This document shows positions 1 to 11,745 of a stretch of 64,000 nucleotides of DNA, piece by piece. Position numbers and translations under genes: made by a program. Under the pieces are notes generated by a model. The model worked only from the letters and a program-made list of their open reading frames with translations. It made no database searches and was not told where the DNA came from. Numbering within the stretch: the stretch's first letter is position 1; each line of letters starts with the position of its first letter. This DNA comes from Carposina sasakii. Its lineage: Eukaryota > Arthropoda > Insecta > Lepidoptera > Carposinidae. The stretch lies in NCBI GenBank assembly GCA_014607495.2, contig CP053152.1, positions 3,162,001 through 3,226,000 of the forward strand. Reading direction: 5' to 3'.

Positions 1-122
1 GTAGTCTACATGATGTAGAATTGACTAGAACGATTTTGTTCCACCCAATTTTAACAATGCAATAAAATAAAATCTCATTGGTTTTACTCTACCATCTTGC
101 ATTGCGCGTTTGGGCTCTACAT

Positions 123-388
123 AAGGCTAAGGCCGCACTACACTTTTTTCCCGCAAGCGGTTTACCGCGAAACCGCCTGAGACGCACACACTACCTATGG
201 TTAAAAACCGCGAATATAAGTTCTATGGACCTCAAATTTTTTACCCGCTAGCTATGTAACAAAACGCGGTTTTGAAATCAGTCGCAAAAAATATCGTTAA
301 TGTGGCTGCTTCCATTAGTTTCCTTCACTCACAAAGTCAGGCGGTTAAAAACCGCGGCGGTTTAGCCGCAGTGCGGCCTCAGCCTAAG
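123..388. mobile_element. MITE with inverted ends AAGGCTRAGGCCGCACT
   Basis: The left end near 123 (AGGCTAAGGCCGCACT) is the inverted complement of the right end near 388 (AGTGCGGCCTCAGCCT). The inside carries a second inverted pair built on AACCGCC/GGCGGTT words. It is about 265 bp with no coding capacity, so it reads as a non-autonomous DNA transposon. The open frame running through it (272-559) is explained by the repeat. Target duplication is not clear. Confidence 0.6.
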
Positions 389-572
389 TCGTACATAAGT
401 CCTAAGCTTTTTGACAGTTTGCAATGCAAGTCATACGATGACAGGCGACTATTTTTTTCAAAATTTGATTTCAATCAAATCGGAGATTCTAAAATAAAAG
501 CTTGTAAAAATTACAAACAAAGCAAATATAATCTCATAAATTACATATTAAGTAGATAGATTTTTACTTGTA

Positions 573-896
573 ACTAGTGGACGCCCGCGACTCCATCCGC
601 GTGGACTACGAAAAAAACAAAACATTGAAATTATCCGGGATAAAATCATTTTCCCGGGATAAAAAGTAGCTATATGTTAAGTAGGACCTGTCACAATATA
701 TTCCTGAAACTGCATCGAAATCGGTTCAGCCGTTTTGAGATTAGCGGGCACAAACGCACAGACAAACCGACAAAAATTCCAAAAATCATCGTTTTGGGTC
801 CTATTGCGTTGATAAAGGTCTCCTATAATATTTTTTCTCATATATCTTCCATGTACAGACAGCGATCTGTTACATTTTTATTGTATGTATAGATTT
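573..896 (-). mobile_element. Non-autonomous Helitron-like element, copy 1
   Basis: On the minus strand this begins TCTATACATACAATAAAAATG and ends GGGCGTCCACTAG. It is preceded by A and followed by T in the host DNA, the insertion rule of Helitrons. A short stem (GGACG/CGTCC) sits just before the CTAG end. It matches the copies at 43867 and 57547 along nearly all of its length, including the phrase about CGGCTGAACCGATTTC. No protein is encoded. Confidence 0.7.
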
Positions 897-1637
897 GAAA
901 TTCCTGGCGCCATCTATCGATGTTTTTAATAAAGTAGTATAGTATGTACTCGAAACTATATTCTGAAGTCATACGATACGGGCGACAGCTTTGTTCGCAC
1001 TGAAAATAATAGATGGCGTAACAATATAATATATTTAAAACCAAGAAGTAGGTACTACTATACAACTAGTAGGTACTATAACACAATAGAAAGAGAATTC
1101 TCTTTCTATGTACAACACAATAATATGTAGCCTGAACAACTGATTCGTACATCGCTGTATGCTAATTAAAGTTTCGTAAAAAGCAGTCTAGACGCTTTGA
1201 GATGACCCGAACAAACAGACAGACAGACAAACAAATTCATAAAAATTCATAAAAATGTTGTTTCTGTTTGCCTGTATGTATGGATAAATAGATTGGTAGA
1301 TTAGTATATGGTTATTGTTTGTATGTATAGTGTATAAACGCAACTGAGAACATCTTGGAACCTGTTAATTACCGATAAACTGCTACGCAGTTTGGTAATG
1401 TACTATCTAATTTTAAGCGTTTATTGTAAAGTAAAATGAAATAAATAAAAAAAAAAAAAAATTATTTAATTCCTCGGGAAACTAGGTTAGGCGAACTACA
1501 AAATCCTAGTTATTTTTTCAGTAGTAGTACATACTTATCCATATTATACTAAGACATTTCGCTAGGTTTACTACACTTTCTTTTTTATGATAACTGATAT
1601 GAAACAATAATTGAAATACCTTCAGACAGTAAATACT

Positions 1638-1643
1638 TTTATT
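1638..1643 (-). other. Candidate poly(A) signal of ANKMY2
   Basis: TTTATT on the plus strand is AATAAA on the minus strand, about 620 bp past the ANKMY2 stop codon. The stretch 1644-2266 is AT-rich with no other feature and fits a 3' UTR. The assignment is inferred from position only. Confidence 0.4.
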
Positions 1644-2266
1644 ACTTTACAATGTTTCCACATATATCTTAGCCTAGATACTAGACAACAAATGAACATC
1701 AATTTAATACACTGACATCAAATATCTTTTTATGATTTGTACAAAATTGAACAGAGGTGTCACACAAACTTTTAAACTTTGTAAATGTGCTTGAGATAGA
1801 TTTGGTTGGTTAACATTGCTAATGAATGAGAGACATAATCTTAATATGTATATGCATTTTTGCTTTATTAGACAAGACACTTCATCATTATAGTGTGGTT
1901 AGTTAGACCGTTTCAATGGTAATCATTTGTGTTACAACAAAAATCCTAATGTGCTTAGAGACCCAAATTAATTTAAAATGTTTTGCAAATACAAATGGAC
2001 ATTGAACAAAATGCCTAAGCTAGAATATTGTACTCTTTAGATAAATGTGGAAGACAATTCCATAAACACAACTAAAAAAATTCTGATGAGGTCCATTTTC
2101 AGCTTAAACTAGGAATTGATCTTAATTAAATTAATTGATTACATTCATTGTTCGTCGTTTTAAAACTAATTCGGATTAAGATGTGCTGCTCCATCATGTG
2201 TATACTATCAGTGTATGTGGTGAAGCACAAGCACATCAATACCAAAAATTGGTGAAATTTTGTGAT

Positions 2267-3760
2267 TTAGCCCGCTACAAGGTTTTGAAGCTCTGCACTA
2301 AGTTCAGCAGTATCAATAGCCTCTTTGTTGTTGGTCACAGATGGGTTGCTTGACTCTCGATTACAAGCCTTCTTGTGTACAAACCAGTGGAGTCTCTGAC
2401 ATTCCCTGTCACAGTACTGCACATTTTTGCATTTGGAACACTTCTTTGCTGGTTTCTCTTCCCCACAGGTGTTACAATAAGGAATGGCCTCCACAAATCC
2501 TCTCTGGCCATTTATTGTACAATTTATTACAGACAAGGCAGATGGTGGATCCTTGTTGGTTAAAGTTGAGACCATTTGGTGGAAGGTTGTACATTCTCTA
2601 TAAGGGAACTCTCTGACACAATCCTTGAGGAAGGCATCCATAAGGTCCAAAGAATATCCATCTTTGCCAGGTTTTAATAACTTCTTACAGAAAATTTCAA
2701 CTATATCATGCTTCTTATCATCATTCTGTTTATCTTTGATGTTATGTATTTCTCGGACAATATACCCAAGGTAGTGATATTTAAATGCCATAACTTCATT
2801 TGTTTCGGCACCTCTGGTCATTTCCTTTTTACACAACATTTCTAGCACTTTGCTAACTTTGTCGGCATTTTCCAAGAGCCCAGACAAGTGCTGCAAATTC
2901 AAAGCTAATCTTACAGGATGAATGTTGACTCCCAAAACAAATTTATGTAAGGCATCAACTAAGAAAGGAGGCAGATATGGTTCAGTTTGCTGGCCCTGTG
3001 GAACGGAGAAGTAAGATATTTCACTCCTCGGAATAAAGTTGTTTATGGTGGCTACAGTATGATGGTTGCCAACAAATGCAGCCATCTGTGAGGCTGTACG
3101 GCCTACAGAATTAGTGGCTGTCGGTTTTGCTCCTGCCTCAAGTAGTAACTTGCACACTTCTGAATTGCCAGACAAAGCACCAAAGTGTAATGCTGTATAG
3201 TTGTATTCATGTTTTCCAGCAACTACATCGGCACCCTGAAATACAGATAGTTATAAACATTACAGGAGCAATTATAGACACAAATTGAGGCTATAAAATG
3301 CCAATGGACATCCAAGTCTTACTGTGGGACTAGGTTAATGTGTTGTGTAGTGTGTGAATATTTGACATTTATTTGATATGAAGTATAAGAAGTCAATTTA
3401 ATAGTGAAATGTCTTACCCTATCAAGAAGTAATTGCACCATATCCTTGTTACCCTTATAGGCAGCGTGTTGTAATGCAGTCATGCCATTTTCGTCGTAGA
3501 AATCGACGCTATCCTTGTGTTCAGCCAGAATTTTCTTAAACTCGGCTAAGTCGCCTTGGCCGATAGCATCAAAAATAGTTCTTTCTCCTGCAGGAAGTAT
3601 CCTCAGCTTTGGTTTCCATAATGATGTACTTATTATAAGCTATCTAAATTCCTGTTTAATCACTTATAACAACCTATAAACCACAAATTTTTTCTAACCC
3701 AAAGGAGCCCAAATTCTAACCAATCTCGAAATTATTATAATTCGATTCTGACATTGACAT
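2267..3760 (-). CDS. ANKMY2: Ankyrin repeat and MYND domain protein 2 (ANKMY2-like)
   Basis: Two exons are well supported: 3418-3587 (starts ERTIFDAIGQGDLAEF) and 2267-3235 (323 codons with the stop). They join in phase between LLLDR and GADVV across a GT-AG intron. The product has ankyrin repeats (NGMTALQHAAYKGN, NYTALHFGALSGN, NSVGRTASQMAAFVGN), a helical middle, and a C-terminal MYND zinc finger (CNTCGEEKPAKKCSKC, then YCDREC and HKKAC) with all zinc ligands. This is the domain order of ANKMY2; nematode DAF-25 belongs to the same family, which is linked to moving cyclases into cilia and to Hedgehog signalling. A possible first exon is 3721-3760 (ATG at 3760, donor GTTAGA, correct phase), giving about 392 residues against about 440 in vertebrates. 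That exon is weakly supported; the true start could lie further upstream. The C-terminal tail after the finger is short. Confidence 0.85.
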
Positions 3761-3807
3761 CTTACTCGAAAGAATGACATTGACATTTGGACATATTTTT
3801 TTTATTT

Positions 3808-4222
3808 GGTTTATCCCGAAGCAAAGGCTAGAGGAACTAAGCCCATACAGCCATTATCTGTAGTAAATCATTTCTGAATTTATGATTATGTATGATAATG
3901 ATGATGAAGGAAAACATCGAGAAAATTCCTCATGAACGACTATAAAATTAGTCAAAATCAAAAAGAATTGCAGAAACAACTTACATGAGCCCATGAAGAG
4001 ATCGTATTCGGACTCAAGTTTTACTTAGCTTACCTGCATAATAATATGAAACCATGCACACGCACTAGATTCACATCATAAGTAAGCGAAATATAACTTA
4101 TCTGCCAGACAACATTACTTTACAGACACATGCAAGCTATTAACAAATAAATTTTGATTTTCACAAGAAAATTGCACCCGCTCTCTTCTAGTTTTTCCCA
4201 TGCTTTTCCCGCTGAATCCTCA
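3808..4222 (+). repeat. Interspersed repeat P, copy 1 (diverged)
   Basis: Begins TTTATCCCGAAGCAAAGG and runs through the same phrases as the copies at 60683 and 63302 (AACTAAGCCCATACAGCC, AACTTACATGAGCCCATGAA, CACGCACTAGATTCACA, TTTTCACAAGAAAATT). It is more diverged than those two. It lies just upstream of the candidate ANKMY2 first exon. The class of element is unknown. Confidence 0.6.
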
Positions 4223-4551
4223 GGCTAAATCAAAAGAATGTCATTGAAATTACTGTGCAGTATTGCCCATAGAAATGTATAGGAGATACCAATTCCCTGG
4301 TATTGCCATAATTCTACCAAATTTTAAATTACTTTTTACTTAAAAGTATTGACTCAATATGAAATTTTTTGCCACCAAGGGATTTTGTAAAACAAAACTT
4401 GTACTTTGAGAAATATCGATAGATGGCAGTCGATTTTTAGGGTTCCGTACAAGAAGAGTAACAACAGGACCAAATCTGTTTCATATAATAACTCCTATAC
4501 CTGATTTTGGAACTAACATTTTTTTGTGTGGAGTGACATAAATAATGTATA

Positions 4552-5191
4552 CAGAATGTTTATTTCGTATGCCACCCTTAACGAAGGGTACGTACTCTAT
4601 AGATCAAATAAAGTAAGTTATGCACAGTGACGTGTTTATAGGTAGACGCGAGGTTTCATAATGAAATCTTTATAAAAAGTGGACACTAGTAAATCTATAT
4701 AAACGTGATAACAGCATTAGATTTGATTTTTAAACTTGAATCTTATATAGTTACCATTAGACTCGACTTTGCGTGTATCAATTTAATGGCAATAGATGCC
4801 CAGCCATACAATTGAGCAGCTAATTTTCGTGTCATTTTTTTGAGCGCTGTCACTGAATCTAGTTATAATTCATCTAAGGTTATGCCAAAAAAATTCTGGG
4901 ATACAATGTAATTTTTTTTAAATAGTTAATTACTTGATCGGGCGAAATTTATAGTGTCTAGTGTTTATGCTAGTTTATTCATAGACAGATATTAATTAAT
5001 TCTCGTAAAAAAATCTTGCTACGCACGACTATGTGCATTTATGCAGAAAAACGCAGTCTATTTACTCAACTTTGGACCCTAATATCTTGGGAACCAGACA
5101 CTTCCCAGATATGCTTCCATGGAGAAAAATGATCGTGATGATGAGGAGATTCCGTAGTTATCGGAAACGTTGACGACCAAAAATAATCCTG
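4552..5191 (+). mobile_element. TA-MITE family A, copy 1, interrupted by a second insertion
   Basis: Homologous to the 380-bp elements at 17830, 23082 and 25900, with ends CAGAATGTTTATTTCG and AAAATAATCCTG flanked by TA. The body is broken after GTAAGTTATGC by a 255-bp foreign segment (4624-4878). It is followed (5195-5400) by extra sequence that recurs, inverted, inside the copy at 7640. Confidence 0.65.
4624..4878. mobile_element. 255-bp insertion nested in TA-MITE copy 1
   Basis: The host element reads GTAAGTTTATGCCAAA in intact copies. Here GTTATGC appears on both sides (4617-4623 and 4879-4885) with 255 unrelated bases between, as expected for a 7-bp target duplication. The inner ends carry CAGTGACG and a CTGTCACTG-type word in opposite orientation. 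The class is unknown; no coding potential is seen. Confidence 0.5.
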
Positions 5192-6020
5192 TATAGTCAT
5201 ACGTACTCTACTAAAACTTCGCAGTCTTTTTATCCGACTGTTGACAGCAGTCTGTATCTTAACTGCGATAGTTAGACATTTGTTTTCACAAATGATGTAC
5301 CTATTTCTGTTGCCGCTAGAGATCGGCGACGGGGAAATGCCTACTTATCAGGAAAAAAACCGGGTAAATTCCGATTTGTTTTCCTGGGTAACTTGCCGCT
5401 TTAACAACAAATATTAAAAAATAAAATAAAATAAAAATTTTATGGGGCCTCCTATTATGTACAACAAACACAAACATGATTAAAAAACCATTAAGTATTG
5501 CATAGAACTATGCATACGTGAACTATGCATATGTAAACGTCATAAATGTGGTTGTGGGTAAAAAGTCAGATTATGTATCTAAAATCGGTGTGGTAAGTAG
5601 GTGCCACTTTGAGCAAGAATGTTGAAAACTTAGTTGTACCTACCTATACTTATTGTATTTTATCACGATATATTTCCTTCTTTTATAAACCAAAATGAAT
5701 CGCCGAAATGAACTACCTACTGCACCAAATCGGATGATTCCATTTGACTGTTTATTTTTTATTTTTTGTGTTTGTTATTTATTAGAACCAAGTTTGTATA
5801 AAATAAAACATTAACGAAAAATAAGGCGGTACGAGTTTGCCTGGACAGCTAGTTCATATATCTTTATTTTTTAACATTACAATCAGATGATAGAACATTT
5901 AATACCTAATTAGCTATATTTATATAAAATAAATATGTAGATAATGGTATGAAACCCTTTGTGCACGAGTCCGACTCGCACTTGGCTGGTTTTTAAACTC
6001 CAACGACATTGACCGCAGAA

Positions 6021-6221
6021 TTAGGCTAGGCGAGCATTATCAATTTTTTCGCCGCAAAGCAAAAATGCTTTGCGGCATACCTACTCGTAAAATCGCGCCG
6101 CAGTATTGTAACATTGAGTTTGACTTTGTAGCTAAACGCAATAATATTGAAAATTCAATGTTACAGTTTCAAAGCATTTTGGCCGCGCGGCCAAAAATTG
6201 ATAGTGCGAGCCTAGCCTTAG
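6021..6221. mobile_element. MITE with inverted ends TTAGGCTAGGCGAGC
   Basis: The left end (TTAGGCTAGGCGAGCATTAT) and the right end (complement of GCGAGCCTAGCCTTA) form inverted repeats of about 30 bp, continuing into CAATTTTT. It is about 200 bp. The ends resemble those of the element at 123-388, so the two may belong to one superfamily. The small open frame at 6065 lies wholly within it and is not a gene. Confidence 0.6.
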
Positions 6222-6309
6222 GTAGGTATACTTACAAGGTGTGTAATGTGTACTGAAATAATGAACTAATAGGACCTACCTGTTTTAAGTTATAGGACAA
6301 TGTTATTAC

Positions 6310-6473
6310 TCGCAAGAAATGCATTTTTAATTTGATTATCCGCAGTTTGCTTTCTGCGCCAATTGTTGGCGATCCTGAGATATTGTGTGATAGGTTTTTC
6401 CTGAAAAACGAAAAAAATCGGAAAAAGGTTTTCGCTTCATATCAATATTTGCCTGGCTGTCACTTTTACCCTG
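6310..6473 (+). mobile_element. Truncated copy of TA-MITE family B
   Basis: The right part, with ATCAATATTTGCCTGGCTGT and the end TTTTACCCTG followed by TA, matches the right end of the full element at 12104-12548. The left terminus is missing, so this is a 5'-truncated relic. Confidence 0.5.
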
Positions 6474-7639
6474 TATAGTGTTCTGTGGACCGTAGTCATG
6501 GAATGAATATTTGTCAGATAACTCTTGGCTCGGTAGCGGTCAGTGACGTAGCGGTCAAAGCCCGCGTTGCTCTAAGGTAGCGGTTGCTAACGCCGTTTAT
6601 TAGGATACACATATTTCCTAAGTCTAGGTATGGGATAACGTTCGAAATCGATATTTTTGAATTTATAAACCATACATTTGCAAATGCTATGTAGCGTCTG
6701 AAGAACATCTAATTCATTTTTTTTTTTCGATTTCGCGTGTCGTTTCAGCTTAGGAGCAGTAGCGAATTTAAGCCGAAGTTCATTTATTCAAGTATAAAGT
6801 ACGCCATTTGAATAAGAACTTGTATGAACGCAAAAGAACTTTCCTTCCATAATCATAAAATTATCCTACTGAACTTGTGTAGTAAAAGATTAAGGGGAAT
6901 GCTACGCGTGACTACGAATTACAGCGACTTCCGTAGTAATTATCGTTTTCTTTTCACGCATTTCATTATGTTATTAGGTATTATTAGGTAGGTAAATGTC
7001 GTAAGTAACTTAAGCCGGGAGAGAGATTAGCACGGAAGAAACAGTGATAGTTTTATTATTTTGTATAGATGTACCCAAATACCGGACATGAAAACTGAGA
7101 TTCCTTATAAATATCCGGTGTAACAATTAAATTAAATTTTGCCCATTCCCTATAACTTCTCTAGACTAAATTACAGACTGACAGGTAATTACTTACACTG
7201 TAAATATAATAGGTATAACTCTTGTCCAATCAAGAAGCTAACCCCCGTAAGTAGGTACTGATGCGCCTGCTACAAAATCTACTTTATGCTTTCCATCTAT
7301 TAATCCTAGTCCTAGTTCATTAGTGCTGACGATGAGATTCTCATCTCCAACCTATGTTTGGTAATGTTTACGTGGCAAGGTATTGAAACAGAGACCATTC
7401 TACATTCTGTTAGTTTATACATAAAAATGAATCGTGAATTTAATAGCTGCCTAACTTTACTTACACGTCCACTGTAAACATGGGCTAATGACATTTTCAG
7501 CCAACTAACGACAGCAAAATAAATTTATATGTGGGTTACTAGGGGCCTCAACCAGACGTAGGTACCTATCATCTGCTGTCGATCTTAAAATTGTTGTATT
7601 GCCTATGTCCTTAAACATTGAATTTGCTCTAAATGTCTA

Positions 7640-8246
7640 CAGGGTGATTTTTGGTCGACAACGTTCCCGAAAACTATGGAAAACCAATCGGAATTTACCC
7701 GGTTTTTTTCCTGATAAGTAGGCATTTCCCCGTCGCCAATCTCTAGCGGCAACAGAAATAGGTACATTATTGGTGAAAACAACTGTCTAGCTATCGCAGT
7801 TCTTCAGATACAGACTGCTGTCAACAGTCGGATAAAGAGACTGCGAAGTTTTAGTAGAGTACGTATGACTATACCTACAGGATGATTTTTGGTCGACAAC
7901 GTTCCCGAAAACTATGGAATCTCCTCATCATCACGATCATTTTTGGAACCTTGGAAGCATAACTGTGAAGTGTCTGGTTTCCAAAATATTAGGGTCTAAA
8001 GTTGAGTAAATAGATTGCGTTTTTCTGCATAAATGCACATTGACGCGTGTAGCAAGATTTTTTCACGAGAAATAATTATCTAACATAAACACTGCGGACA
8101 TTATAAATTTCGCCCAAATCAAGTAATTTTAAAAAATCCAAAAAAAATTACATCGTTTCCCAGCATTTTTCTTGGCATAAACTTATTTTATTTAATGTAT
8201 AGAGTTCGTACCCTTCGTTAAGGGTGGCAACGAAAAAAAATCCTGT
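7640..8246 (-). mobile_element. TA-MITE family A, inverted composite copy
   Basis: Reverse-oriented relative of the copy at 4552. It carries the terminal sequence GATTTTTGGTCGACAACG twice (near 7645 and 7886), separated by a 200-bp block also found beside copy 1 at 5195-5400. The far end reads ACGAAAAAAAATCCTGTA. Together with 4552-5400 it forms an inverted pair about 2.2 kb apart. Confidence 0.6.
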
Positions 8247-8499
8247 ATACTTAGTAGATAATTAAGTATTATTTGAATACTTAATATATTAGTACCCCTA
8301 CATAGTAAAATTATATTGACAAAAAGCCTTTCTTGGCTAAAAAAACTAAATAGGTACTATTACAATTACAGATTTTATTATCCCCAATAGACCTTAAAGA
8401 GCTTAATATTGCAATTACTACTGCCATACTAATTCAGTAAAATTAATTAAATACAATAAAAAAATCGTACTGAAACAGCAATGAGGGCAAGTGGTTCAG

Positions 8500-8553
8500 A
8501 TGGGCGTGTTCCCTAAGCCCCGCCCACGCGCGGTGGGCGTGGCCACACCCTTG
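8500..8553. promoter_or_regulatory. GC-box / KLF / Egr-type motif cluster
   Basis: In otherwise AT-rich DNA there is a 54-bp island containing GGGCGTG, CCCCGCCCACGC, GGTGGGCGTGGCC and CCACACCC. CGCCCACGC is the complement of the Egr consensus GCGTGGGCG, and GGGCGTGG is a KLF/Sp-type site. It lies 0.7 kb upstream of a GC-rich candidate exon. A promoter or enhancer role for the dopamine transporter gene is inferred from position. Confidence 0.4.
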
Positions 8554-9214
8554 GCTAATTGATTATATTACTAACATTTTATTAGTCTCAATTGACGCTT
8601 TTACTTTTTTATTTGGTGCTCAAGACGCTGGGCCTTAGATAATAACTTTGGAAAGCGGTCATTTCACGAAGTATAAAGAAGCTACGGTACCTTTAAGGTA
8701 GTTTATACTTATTTAGGTTAGATGCAAGAGTAGAAAGTAGTATTTACCTTTGCTAGCTTTCTACGGTATGGTCATCCCAAGACATAGGGAACTTTATTCT
8801 CGTAGATAATACCCGAGACAAAAACTCATAATAGGTTCATATTGTTGAGGTACTCTATTAGTATATTATAGGTAGGTATGTTCATTCTGATTGTAAAAAT
8901 GTGTCTTAGTCTTTATGAGACATAGCAATACATAATGAGTTCAGTAATTTTTTTACGTATAGAAGAAGGAGCAGATTTCCGTCGAGAAACTAAATTAGTA
9001 TCTACACTCGAGGATATGAAGTCACAGATTCCTTAGTTTATTCCATGTCTATAGATATAATAGAAAAAAAATTACTACGCAGACTTTTACAAGCTCGTAC
9101 ACTCAAATTCTCTATGCGTCCCAACTACGTGTAGCACTCAAACCGAATATTATTACAATAAGCTGCAATCATAGCAATCGTTAGTAAAGCTAATAAATAA
9201 AAACGTCGCCTTAA

Positions 9215-9348
9215 GAAGCCACGCCCAGCCCCCCTGCCCTGCCGCCCTCGCCGGGCCCGCCAGCAGGACTGCACCGGCATCGTCCGACACTCCTCCGTGA
9301 GAGCGCGCCGTGCGATATGGCGGACCTACTGCGCTGGCCGAGCCGCAC
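9215..9348 (+). other. Candidate 5' non-coding exon (GC-rich, strong donor)
   Basis: A sharply GC-rich block ends in a consensus donor (CGCAC then GTAAGTAA). It contains an ATG at 9317 (MADLLRWPSRT), but this frame does not join the transporter coding exon through any acceptor I tested; each option hits a stop. If transcribed it would be a 5' UTR exon with a short upstream ORF. Linking it to the gene at 15.25 kb is an inference from position and strand. The left edge is approximate. Confidence 0.35.
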
Positions 9349-10073
9349 GTAAGTAACTTTTTACTATTACATACCTACCGTGTATAAAATTAAGCAACCG
9401 TTAAGCACGACATTTGACGAAATTAAACTTGATTAGCCTAATCACTGCTTAAAGTTTTTTATAGGTAAGGCGGTAAATCTTTACGAAAACTATTGTGCTA
9501 CTTACTACTTTTATGGTGCTATGTCTTAGATGAATCACTGTGTTCTGTACTTGTAACGTGTTTTCTGATATTTGACTGCAAAATGTATGGATTATCTGTC
9601 AAATTAAGCATAGTTTAGCTAAAAAAAAATATTTTTTTATATATTCCGTAATTATATAGACAAGTTTTTTTTAATGAATTGCCATATTTTAAGCTGTGAT
9701 TGATAAACTTTGAGTTAAGGGGTCCAATAAGCCACAAAGACATCGTCAACATATCTAAATAGCTTTTACAAGATTTGAGAGATTTAGATGAGCTCAATAT
9801 TGCTGTTAACGCAATAATTAAGCTAGAGCTTAAACAGAGTAAAGTTTTAATTACTTAAGAAATTCTGATTATACAGCAATAACACGTCTTTAAAAATTTT
9901 ACCGTGGTTAGTACTAACTAAGCTCAGATAATCACAGATTTTTAGGCAAAGTAATGATGAACAATCGGTGTAAAGTTTGTAAAGTCAGGTCGTGTAGATT
10001 TAGAATTTTTAGAAGCTTGGCTCTACATGAGATCTAAAACTTTATGACAGTGCAAGTCTTGAAAATATTTTAC

Positions 10074-10310
10074 ACTAGCGGCCGCATGCGACTTTGTCCG
10101 CGTGAGGGGGCATGACACCCGTGCGAAGCCGGGGCGGGTTCCTAGTTGTACTACCTACATATAAACCTGCCTCTTAAATCACTCAACTCAATCTTCTAAA
10201 AAAATCGACTTTTTTAATATCCGTTGCATAGTTTTAAAGATCTAAGCATACCTATATAGGGACAGGCAGACGGCAGAAAGCGACATTGTTTTTTTCCATA
10301 CAGACAGTTT
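10074..10310 (-). mobile_element. Helitron-like 3' end fragment
   Basis: Begins ACTAGCGGCCGCATGCGACT, the complement of a Helitron-type CTAGT end with a GC-rich hairpin. It continues with CCGTGCGAAGCCGGGGCGGG and AGATCTAAGCATAC, shared with the element at 42293. The other terminus cannot be seen, so the right edge is approximate. Confidence 0.5.
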
Positions 10311-10401
10311 TCCAATCAGAAACGTACCATACAGACCCGCGATGAGGGTACTTGTGAAAAATTTTACATTATGGATTTGAATAGAAATAACATAATATAG
10401 A

Positions 10402-10604
10402 ACCGCCCCCTTATTACCTAACCAGCAAAAGCAAAGCGATAGCGAAAATGTACAAAAATCGCTGATTGCTTGTCAAATTCGTATTACGTACGAGTAAAAC
10501 GAATTTCAAAGGAACTTTGACATTTCAAGGCGAATATTGTACAATTTTCGCTATCGCTTTGCTTCGGCTTTGCTATTGCAAATTAGGTAATCAGGGGGCC
10601 GGTT
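10402..10604. mobile_element. MITE family C (ends ACCGSCCCCTKATTACCTAA)
   Basis: The left arm (CCCCCTTATTACCTAACCAG, then GCGATAGCGAAAATGTAC) and the right arm (complement of GTACAATTTTCGCTATCGC ... AATTAGGTAATCAGGGGG) form long imperfect inverted repeats around a short non-coding core. The same end sequence occurs at 56737-56922 in a ZCCHC8 intron. Confidence 0.65.
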
Positions 10605-10852
10605 TCAATAGGTTCTTTGTATAGGTTTACTTGAATAATGCATACCCTTTCCGGGTAGTAGCAATATTCAGACGACGAATCTGTAAAATTGGTGTTAGTT
10701 ATGTCGATTTTTTTCAGCTTTAACAAAATATAGAAAAGCCATAAGTATTTCATAATCGAATTCTTCATATATTGTCTTACTTTTAGCAGTTGCAAAAACA
10801 CGATTCGTAGATTTTTATACGTTAAAAAAATATGTTAAAGATACCTCTTTCA

Positions 10853-11126
10853 AATCAGGGGGCCAATTCCCGAAATTCTCGAGTTGGAACGAAGCCGAAA
10901 AACCGTTGTAGATGCTCAGAACAAAGCAACAATCACTTTACGGTGACGTAATTAGGCACATTTCAGCACGAGAGTTATTATTCTGTCATACTCGCGACCG
11001 ATGCGTGCTAAAATATACCTTATTGCTCAAGCGGTAAGTATATATTGGTTCGCACCGCGTTTCGTTAACGGTTCGTTAGTGGTTGCGTTTCGGCTCAAAA
11101 ATTGTCAAGAATTGCCCCCCTGATTT
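10853..11126. mobile_element. MITE family D (ends AATCAGGGGGCCAATTC)
   Basis: Inverted ends AATCAGGGGGCCAATTC and GAATTGCCCCCCTGATT bound 274 bp. The ends resemble those of family C, which may have been moved by the same transposase. A related, inverted copy is at about 12860-13141, sharing TTTCAGCACGAGAG-type and GTTGCGTTTCGGCTC phrases. Confidence 0.6.
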
Positions 11127-11639
11127 GTTCATTTTACAGGCGTTAGCAATGCGTCACCTTAATTAGAAATTCTGCCATCACGCCCTTGGTGTGACTACAA
11201 AATATTTGCTAATCTGAAATCCTAAAGCAGAGACAATCTAAAAGTCCATTTTGAAAGGTGTGATAATGAATTAAAAATAACATCAGCTGATAATATCACA
11301 CAATTTGTTGCACTTTTATTATGGGACCATATTTAAAACGTAAATATGTAATCAAATTACTCTATGGTAGATTTTCATCTTCTTTCTTGAATAAAATCCA
11401 AAAATTATTTAATTACAATAAAAAATTAAAAAAATATTTTTAAGATCACAAGATAACAAGTCCTTTCACATTTAATATAAGTAGGTATTGTAAGTGATTC
11501 TAACATAGTGCGGTTTGAAAAAATACGGCTTAATTTCTTAATAAATCGACGCCGAAAATGATCCTTATTTTCTAAAACTATTTATGTAGGTAATTATTTA
11601 CAGATCTTACACCAATTTTGGTCCAGTAGATTCAGAATA

Positions 11640-11745
11640 AATTGCCTGTGGTAGACGGACAGACAGACAGAACGACGCACGTGTAATCCTATGAGGGTTC
11701 CGGTTTATAATTTTTTTGTACGGAACCCAAAAATATTGTTAAATG
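11640..11745. repeat. GACA-run plus GGGTTCC/GGAACCC repeat fragment
   Basis: A short GACA tandem run (GGACAGACAGACAG) is followed by AGGGTTCCGG and, after a short spacer, CGGAACCCAAAAAT. This block resembles a common degenerate lepidopteran repeat tail. A partial relative (AGGGTTCCGTAC) is at about 4440. Nothing else is seen between 11130 and 12100. Confidence 0.4.

Noticed and set aside
2267..3175. Internal Met at 3175 as the ANKMY2 start
   Set aside because: The ankyrin sequence continues upstream to 3235 and through a spliced exon at 3418-3587, so that Met is internal.
9317..9348. MADLLRWPSRT as the true DAT N-terminus
   Set aside because: Joined to each plausible acceptor before 15305, the frame meets a stop or is out of phase with the transporter.
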